Shown here piece by piece: positions 42,506-48,224 of a stretch of 48,224 nucleotides of DNA. A program made the translations under genes and the position numbers. Below the pieces are notes generated by a model, which made no database searches, was not told where the DNA came from, and worked only from the letters and a program-made list of their open reading frames with translations. The stretch's first letter is position 1. Each line of letters starts with the position of its first letter. Origin of the DNA: DASRIA01 sp035650255 (lineage in GTDB: Bacteria > Actinomycetota > Thermoleophilia > Solirubrobacterales > JBBDJG01); NCBI GenBank assembly GCA_035650255.1, contig DASRIA010000102.1:1-48224 (forward strand), given 5' to 3'.

Positions 42506-42826
42506 TTAGGTCTCGGCAGACCGAAGCGCGAGTTTACCGACGCGACCACGCGTTCCCGGCCGGTGCCCGTCGTCGTGGCCCGCGCGGATGTGCAGCAGCT
42601 CGACGAGGCCGGCCGTGGGGTGGAACGGGTCCGCGATCGATTCGCCCGTGCCGAGCGACAGCGCGGCGCGCACCTCGCCGCCCACGACGGCGACCAGCAG
42701 GTCGCCCCCCGGGAGCGGACGCGTGTCGCGCCCCGCCACCCGGCGCAGCGCAGGCGCGTCCGACGCGTTCGCGAGGCGGATCGAGACGTGGGATTCCATG
42801 CCGTATTGATCGCACACCCAGCCCAT
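42506..42826 (-). CDS. Small GNAT-like (N-terminal half only) protein
   Basis: About 106 residues from ATG 42826 (97 from ATG 42799). Sequence SIRLANASDAPALRRVAGRDTRPLPGGDLLVAVVGGEVRAALSLGTGESIADPFHPTAGLVELLHIRAG is the first half of the GNAT fold; the acetyl-CoA-binding motif A (RxxGxG/A) is missing. Such short half-GNAT proteins occur in Thermoleophilia. It could be a genuine small fold or a degraded acetyltransferase. It is divergent from the LysR gene, sharing a 42-bp control region with a LysR-type box. Confidence 0.6.
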   Translation of the reverse strand: MGWVCDQYGMESHVSIRLANASDAPALRRVAGRDTRPLPGGDLLVAVVGGEVRAALSLGTGESIADPFHPTAGLVELLHIRAGHDDGHRPGTRGRVGKLALRSAET

Positions 42827-42845
42827 TAGCTCAAGTAAGGCTTCG

Positions 42846-42858
42846 TATCCGTTCGATA
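42846..42858. promoter_or_regulatory. Candidate LysR-type binding box (T-N11-A)
   Basis: TATCCGTTCGATA, with inverted TATC/GATA arms and the T-N11-A spacing typical of LysR boxes, lies 10 bp before the LysR start and 20 bp before the small GNAT start. Position between divergent promoters is that of a LysR autoregulatory site. Confidence 0.5.
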
Positions 42859-42868
42859 AGATGCGCTT

Positions 42869-43801
42869 ATGCTCGACGTGCGCCGCCTGCGGGTCCTCAA
42901 GGAAGTCGCGGAACAGGGTTCGTTCTCCGCCGCCGCGGACGCGCTGAACTTCACCCAGTCCGCGGTCTCGCAGCAGATCGCGGCACTCGAGAAGGAGAGC
43001 GGCGCCACCCTCCTCCAGCGCGGGCCCGGCGGGGTCCGGCTGACCGACGCGGGACAGGCGCTGGTCCGGCACACGGAGGCGATCCTCGCCCAGCTCGCCG
43101 ACGCCGAGCAGGAGCTGGCGGCGATTGCGGGGCTGCGCGGCGGCCGCGTGCGGCTCGCGAGCTTCCCCAGCGCCGGCGCGACCCTCGTGACCGAGGCCGT
43201 CTCGATGTACCGCGCCCGTCATCCCGAGGTCGAGCTGAGCCTCGCGGAGGGCGAGCCGCACGAGACGATCCCCCGCCTCAAGCGCGGCGAGTTCGACCTC
43301 GCCGTGGTGTGCGACTACACGCACGGCACCGGCGGCGCCGACGTGCTGGAAGGACTCGAGTGCATCCACCTGCTCGACGATCCGCTGCTCGCGGTCGTCC
43401 CCGCGGACCACGCCCTCGCGCCGCGCAAGGCCATCCGCCTTGACCACCTGGCCAACGAGACCTGGGTGGCGGGCTGCGGAGGCGGCATCTGCAACGCGAT
43501 GCTGTACGAGGCCTGCGCCGAGGCCGGCTACCGGCCGCCGATCGCGTTCGAAAGCGACGACCACAACGTGCTGCTCGGGCTCGTGTCGACGGGCGTCGGG
43601 GTGACGTTGCTGCCGCGGCTGGCGGCCCGCACGGTCCCGCCCGGCGTGGTGGTGCGGCCCGTCGCGGGCTCGGACCCGCTGCGCAGGATCTTCGCGGCGA
43701 CTCCCCTCGAGGGATACCGCTCGCCCGCCACCGAGGCGATGATCGACGTCCTGCGGGACGTGAGCGCGCGGTACGGGGATGCCCGGCCTGCCGCCGCCTA
43801 G
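42869..43801 (+). CDS. LysR family transcriptional regulator
   Basis: A 310-residue LysR protein. N-terminal HTH: MLDVRRLRVLKEVAEQGSFS, AAADALNFTQSAVSQQIAALEKESGATLLQR; effector-binding domain from ~92 (RLASFPSAGATLVTEAV, VELSLAEGEPHETIPRLKRGEFDLAVV). LysR proteins are tetrameric and usually control the divergent gene and themselves. Here the divergent gene is a half-GNAT protein and the downstream gene, only 17 bp away, is citrate synthase; the latter may be co-transcribed. The effector is unknown. Confidence 0.9.
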   Translation: MLDVRRLRVLKEVAEQGSFSAAADALNFTQSAVSQQIAALEKESGATLLQRGPGGVRLTDAGQALVRHTEAILAQLADAEQELAAIAGLRGGRVRLASFPSAGATLVTEAVSMYRARHPEVELSLAEGEPHETIPRLKRGEFDLAVVCDYTHGTGGADVLEGLECIHLLDDPLLAVVPADHALAPRKAIRLDHLANETWVAGCGGGICNAMLYEACAEAGYRPPIAFESDDHNVLLGLVSTGVGVTLLPRLAARTVPPGVVVRPVAGSDPLRRIFAATPLEGYRSPATEAMIDVLRDVSARYGDARPAAA

Positions 43802-43818
43802 CAGCTAATCTGAGCGCC

Positions 43819-44937
43819 ATGGCAACCGCCACCGACGAGCAGGTGCGCTCCGGGCTCGAGGGCGTGGTCGCGTTTGCGACCGAGATCGCCGAGCCGGACA
43901 AGGAGGGCTCCGCGCTCCGCTACCGGGGCGTCGACATCGAGGACCTGGTCGGCAACGTCCCGTTCGAGCATGTCTGGGGCCTGCTCGTGGACGGCGCTTT
44001 CCTCCCCGGCCTGCCGCCCGCCGAGCCGTGGCCGCTGACCGTCCGCACCGGAGACCCGCGCGTCGACGTGCAGGCGGCGCTGGCGATGCTGGCTCCCGAG
44101 TGGGGCCTCCACCAGCTGATCGACATCTCCGACGAGCAGGCGCGCGCCGACCTGGCCCGCGCATCGGTGATGGCGCTGTCGTTCGTGGCGCAGTCCGCGC
44201 GCGGCATCGGCCAGCCGCCGGTCCCGCAGACCGAGGTCGACAAGGCGACCTCGATCCCCGAGCGCTTCCTGATCCGGTGGCGGGGCGAGGCCGACCCCGA
44301 CCACGTGAAGGCGATCGACGCATACTGGACCTCGGCCGCCGAGCACGGCATGAACGCCTCGACGTTCACGGCCCGCATCATCGCCTCGAGCGGCGCGGAT
44401 GCCGCCGCGGCGCTGTCGGGCGCAGTCGGCGCGCTGTCCGGCCCCCTGCACGGCGGGGCTCCGTCGCGCGTGCTGCAGATGCTCGACGCCGTGGAGCGCA
44501 CCGGCGATCCCGAGGGATACGTGAAGCAGCTGCTCGACCGGGGCGACCGGTTGATGGGCTTCGGCCACCGGGTCTACCGGGCGGAGGACCCGCGCGCCCG
44601 GGTGCTGCGCCGCACGGGCAAGGAGATCGGCTCGCCGCGGTTCGAGGTGGCCGAGGCGCTCGAGAAGGCCGCGCTCGCGGAGCTGAAGGCCCGCAAGCCC
44701 GACCGGGTGCTGGCCACGAACGTCGAGTTCTGGTCCGCGGTGGTGCTGGACCACGCCTCCGTGCCGCCCGAGCTGTTCACGCCGATGTTCACCTGCGCGC
44801 GGGTCGCGGGCTGGTCGGCGCACGTCATGGAGCAGAAGCGCGAAGGCCGGCTGATCCGGCCGACCGCCAAGTACGTGGGGGCCCCGCCGCGCAGCGTTGC
44901 GGAAGTGCCGCGCCACGTCGACGAGCTCCAGTCGTGA
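43819..44937 (+). CDS. Citrate synthase (actinobacterial type, CitA-like)
   Basis: A 372-residue citrate synthase family protein. Catalytic His211 in GPLHGGAPSRV and His250 in MGFGHRVYRAEDPRARVL are intact. The third residue, usually Asp in NVDF, is Glu303 in TNVEFWSAVVL, as in one actinobacterial citrate synthase 2 subfamily. The enzyme condenses acetyl-CoA with oxaloacetate; 2-methylcitrate synthase activity is possible. It follows the LysR regulator by 17 bp, but no clear ribosome-binding site is seen. Sequence length fits the short bacterial type. Confidence 0.9.
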   Translation: MATATDEQVRSGLEGVVAFATEIAEPDKEGSALRYRGVDIEDLVGNVPFEHVWGLLVDGAFLPGLPPAEPWPLTVRTGDPRVDVQAALAMLAPEWGLHQLIDISDEQARADLARASVMALSFVAQSARGIGQPPVPQTEVDKATSIPERFLIRWRGEADPDHVKAIDAYWTSAAEHGMNASTFTARIIASSGADAAAALSGAVGALSGPLHGGAPSRVLQMLDAVERTGDPEGYVKQLLDRGDRLMGFGHRVYRAEDPRARVLRRTGKEIGSPRFEVAEALEKAALAELKARKPDRVLATNVEFWSAVVLDHASVPPELFTPMFTCARVAGWSAHVMEQKREGRLIRPTAKYVGAPPRSVAEVPRHVDELQS

Positions 44938-44944
44938 AGATGTA

Positions 44945-44960
44945 GTAAACGGTCGTTTAC
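44945..44960. promoter_or_regulatory. 16-bp palindrome GTAAACG-GT-CGTTTAC (TetR-type operator candidate)
   Basis: Perfect 7-bp inverted arms with a 2-bp centre, placed between the citrate synthase stop (44937) and the phosphoesterase start (44995). The AT-rich arms stand out in GC-rich surroundings and have the form of TetR-family operators. No TetR gene is in the window. Confidence 0.55.
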
Positions 44961-44994
44961 CGGCGCGCCCGCGCGGGTAGCCCACGGGCATTCC

Positions 44995-46509
44995 ATGCGT
45001 CGGAAGCTGACCCAGTCCGAGCGGCTGCGCGCCGAGTCCCTCGAGCGCGACCTGGCCGCCGCCCCCGGGCCCACCATGCAGCGCCGCGACTTCCTGCGGC
45101 GCAGCGCCTATGCCGCCGGCGCAGCCGGAGTCGCGGCGTCGCTGCCGCTGAATCTGCTGCTGGGCGAGGTGGCGCGCCGGGAGGCGCTCGCATCGACGCT
45201 CCCCGCGCCCCGCAACATGCCGATCGACCACTTCGTCGTGGTGATGATGGAGAACCGGTCCTTCGACCACTACTTCGGATGGCTGCCGAACTCGGACGGC
45301 GTGCAGCAGCGCACGTACCTGGACCCGGACAACGGCAACGCGGAGGTCGCGACGCGGCACGCCTCGACGCTCGGCGGCGCACAGTGGCAGGGCTGCGGGC
45401 ACCCGGACCCCGGACACGGGTGGGACGACGGCCGCGAGCAGCTGGGCAGCTCCCGCACGGACCCCTCGCGCGAGCCCGACGGCTTCCTCGCGGGCAGCAA
45501 CGACGAGTTCGCGCTCTGCTACTACGACGAGGGCGATCTCGGGTTCATCCACCCCGCCGGCCGGGAGTTCACGGTCTACGACCGCTTCCACTGCTCCCTG
45601 ATGGCGTCCACGTGGCCCAACCGCTACTACAAGTGGTCGGCGCAATCCGGCGGCAGGCGCAACAACGACCCGCCCGCCGCCACGCTCGGCAACCAGTGGG
45701 AGACGATCTTCGATCGCGCGATCTCGCGTGGCCTGACCGCCCGCTACTACAACTCGGACCTGCCGTTCTCGGCGGTCTGGGGACCGCGCGGCGTCCCCTG
45801 GACCCGCCCGGTCGCCCAGTACTACGCGGACTGCGCGGCGGGCACACTGCCGAACATCACGTTCGTCGACCCGCCGTTCCGCGACGGCGGCGGCGGCGAC
45901 GGCGTGTCGGCCGACGAGCACCCGCTGGGCGACGTGCGGCTCGGGCAGGCCTTCATGTCCGACGTCGTGCACGCGTTCATCGAGTCGCCCAACTGGGAGC
46001 GGGGCGCGCTGTTCATCGTCTACGACGAATGGGGAGGGTTCTTCGACCACGTGCGCCCGCCCAGCGTCCCGGACATCCGGCGCAGCGCCAACATCGACGA
46101 GGACTTCGGCCTGATGGGCTATCGCATCCCGGCGGTCGCCGTGTCGCCGTTCGCGAAGCGGGGATCGGTGAGCCACCTGCTGTGCGGCTTCGAGTCGATC
46201 ATCAAGCTGATCTCGTATCGGTACGGGCTCGGCTCACTCACGACGCGCGATTCGCACGCCAACAACATCGGCCTCACGATGGAGTGGCAGCAGCCGGACT
46301 TCACGCGCCCCGACCTGCCCGACCCCGACCGCATCGTCTCGCGCCCCTGCACGTTCGGCGGCGGCGACGTGGTCGACGGCGAGCAGTCGCACGCCGGCGA
46401 CCTCGCGGCGCTGGAGGACCTCGCCGACCGTTTCGGCTTCGTCACGGGCACGGGCGCCGCGGACCAGATCTTCCGCGAGCCGGACTCGCTGCAGAAGGCG
46501 CTGACCTAG
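44995..46509 (+). CDS. Tat-exported phosphoesterase (phospholipase C/acid phosphatase AcpA-like)
   Basis: A 504-residue exported hydrolase. A twin-arginine signal lies at ~29-60: RRDFLRRSAYAAGAAGVAAS. The phosphoesterase family motif FVVVMMENRSFDHYFGW is near 80-96, with the catalytic Asn or Thr region, followed later by FIVYDEWGGFFDHVRPP (metal-binding Asp, His) and MGYRIPAVAVSPFAKRG. Members include phospholipases C and acid phosphatases; the substrate is open. The gene is preceded by a palindrome (44945-44960) and runs convergently to atpC with a 275-bp gap. Confidence 0.88.
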   Translation: MRRKLTQSERLRAESLERDLAAAPGPTMQRRDFLRRSAYAAGAAGVAASLPLNLLLGEVARREALASTLPAPRNMPIDHFVVVMMENRSFDHYFGWLPNSDGVQQRTYLDPDNGNAEVATRHASTLGGAQWQGCGHPDPGHGWDDGREQLGSSRTDPSREPDGFLAGSNDEFALCYYDEGDLGFIHPAGREFTVYDRFHCSLMASTWPNRYYKWSAQSGGRRNNDPPAATLGNQWETIFDRAISRGLTARYYNSDLPFSAVWGPRGVPWTRPVAQYYADCAAGTLPNITFVDPPFRDGGGGDGVSADEHPLGDVRLGQAFMSDVVHAFIESPNWERGALFIVYDEWGGFFDHVRPPSVPDIRRSANIDEDFGLMGYRIPAVAVSPFAKRGSVSHLLCGFESIIKLISYRYGLGSLTTRDSHANNIGLTMEWQQPDFTRPDLPDPDRIVSRPCTFGGGDVVDGEQSHAGDLAALEDLADRFGFVTGTGAADQIFREPDSLQKALT

Positions 46510-46784
46510 CTCCCCGGTAACGTCGCCTGGGGCTTCCGCGCGGAGCGAAAACCGGGTCGGTGAGGGGCGGCGTCCGCCGGGCGTTCTTGACACAGGGGCG
46601 TGCGTGGCTCCGCGTGTTCAGTGAGGAAGCGGGGGCCCGCCCGCGTGCCCAGTTTCCGGTGATGCACTTTGACCGCGTTTATCGCGGCTAAATGGCATCG
46701 CCGCCTGGAGCCGTCACTACAACCGCGCAGCGATCAACGCAAGACGCCCGAAAGCATCACCCGCGCACGGGCTGCCCTACCTAC
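46510..46784. other. Intergenic gap between phosphoesterase and atpC
   Basis: Longest gene-free stretch of the window (275 bp), between convergent genes. It contains the hairpin CCGCG-TTTAT-CGCGG at 46673-46687 and a CCCG/CGGG pair near 46770, which could end the atp transcript. I see no conserved gene or RNA in it. Open frames here are short or overlap atpC. Confidence 0.5.
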
Positions 46785-47221
46785 CTATTCCTGCCCGGCG
46801 CCTCCGGATGCGATGCGCAGGAACGTCTCCGCGCGCCGCTTGTCGCGCCGGGCCTGCTCGAACCTGGCGCTGGCGAGGTCGGCCGGCGTCTTGGCGTCGG
46901 ACAGCACCTCTTCGGCGCGCCGCAGGCGCTCCTCCTGCGCGGCGCGGTCGATCTCGCTCGGGTCGTGGCAGTCCTCCACCAGCACGAGCGCGTGGTTGCC
47001 GTGCACCTGCAGGTACCCCTCGCCCTGGGCGTAGTGCTTGATCTCGTTCTCGCTGATGTGCAGCCGCAGGTCCGCCGGCTGGAGCATCGCGAGCAGCGGC
47101 GTGTGATTCGCGAGCACGCCGATCTCGCCCACCTCGGTGCGCGTCGAGAGCATCTCGACCTCGCCCTCGAAGACCTGGCCCTCGGGCGTGAGGACCTCGA
47201 CGGGGAATGGGGTCCGGGCCA

Positions 47222-47222
<1 letters not shown>
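46785..47222 (-). CDS. atpC: F1F0 ATP synthase epsilon subunit
   Basis: A 145-residue epsilon subunit from GTG 47222. N-terminal beta-sandwich: FPVEVLTPEGQVFEGEVEMLSTRTEVGEIGVLANHTPLLAML; C-terminal helical hairpin: DRAAQEERLRRAEEVLSD and ARFEQARRDKRRAETFLRI. It is the rotor stalk regulator of the F1 part. Its start overlaps the atpD stop by one base (TAGTG, as at secA-prfB). It is the last gene of the atp operon. Confidence 0.93.

Positions 47223-48224
<1,002 letters not shown>

Noticed and set aside
43798..46176. 792-codon minus frame over citrate synthase and phosphoesterase
   Set aside because: Antisense shadow of two well-supported genes.
46587..46592. TTGACA as a promoter in the atpC-phosphoesterase gap
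   Set aside because: No acceptable -10 sequence at 16-18 bp, and it would face no gene.

Overview
The window is a 48.2 kb stretch of a very GC-rich chromosome with a strongly G/C-ending codon bias. It encodes a deazaflavin (F420)-type flavoprotein, Lys/Arg-rich secreted proteins, an orphan AbiEi/DUF559-like protein and an actinobacterial-type citrate synthase. I infer an actinobacterium, most likely of the class Thermoleophilia (Solirubrobacterales/Gaiellales type). This rests on protein character, because no rRNA is present. Genes are tightly packed: many co-directional genes overlap by four bases (ATGA or GTGA), and six of the eight convergent pairs also overlap by exactly four bases at their stop codons. 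No tRNA, rRNA, CRISPR array, insertion sequence or prophage was seen.

Region by region. 1-4.0 kb: 5' part of a PolX-type DNA polymerase, a DUF385-type flavoprotein, an MBL-fold hydrolase, an alpha/beta hydrolase-nucleotide cyclase fusion and a small secreted basic protein. 4.05-4.41 kb: tmRNA (ssrA), whose tag reads ADSHEYALAA. 4.5-8.8 kb: an M50 membrane protease, then a PAS/GAF histidine kinase coupled to a REC-HD-GYP response regulator. 8.9-14.0 kb: the run ftsE-ftsX-S41 protease-rnr-smpB. 14.1-24.8 kb: an accessory block with a split transketolase, a CBS protein, an AbiEi/DUF559-like protein, a cyclase-family hydrolase plus amidohydrolase pair, a PNPOx-like protein, nadA-nadC, a secreted beta-propeller and two small alpha/beta-barrel proteins. 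24.8-27.7 kb: a large AAA-LuxR regulator that appears to start at CTG and overlaps prfB. 27.7-32.7 kb: comF-hpf-secA-prfB, with the classical RF2 +1 programmed frameshift. 32.8-33.6 kb: a CtaG-type oxidase assembly protein. 33.7-42.5 kb: an envelope and nucleotide-sugar cluster (M20 peptidase, LCP ligase, UDP-glucose dehydrogenase, two sugar nucleotidyltransferases, GNAT, phosphoglucose/phosphomannose isomerase) with ahcY. 42.5-46.5 kb: a small GNAT-like protein divergent from a LysR regulator that precedes citrate synthase, then a Tat-exported phosphoesterase behind a 16-bp palindrome. 46.8-48.2 kb: atpC and the 3' part of atpD.

Two themes join the genes. Trans-translation and ribosome rescue or hibernation are well represented (ssrA, smpB, rnr, prfB, hpf) beside secretion and division genes (secA, ftsEX, S41 protease). 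The order comF-hpf-secA-prfB...ftsE-ftsX-S41 resembles that in other Gram-positive bacteria, but here about 13.6 kb of accessory genes lies between prfB and ftsE. The 34-42 kb cluster looks dedicated to making activated sugars and attaching glycopolymers to the wall.
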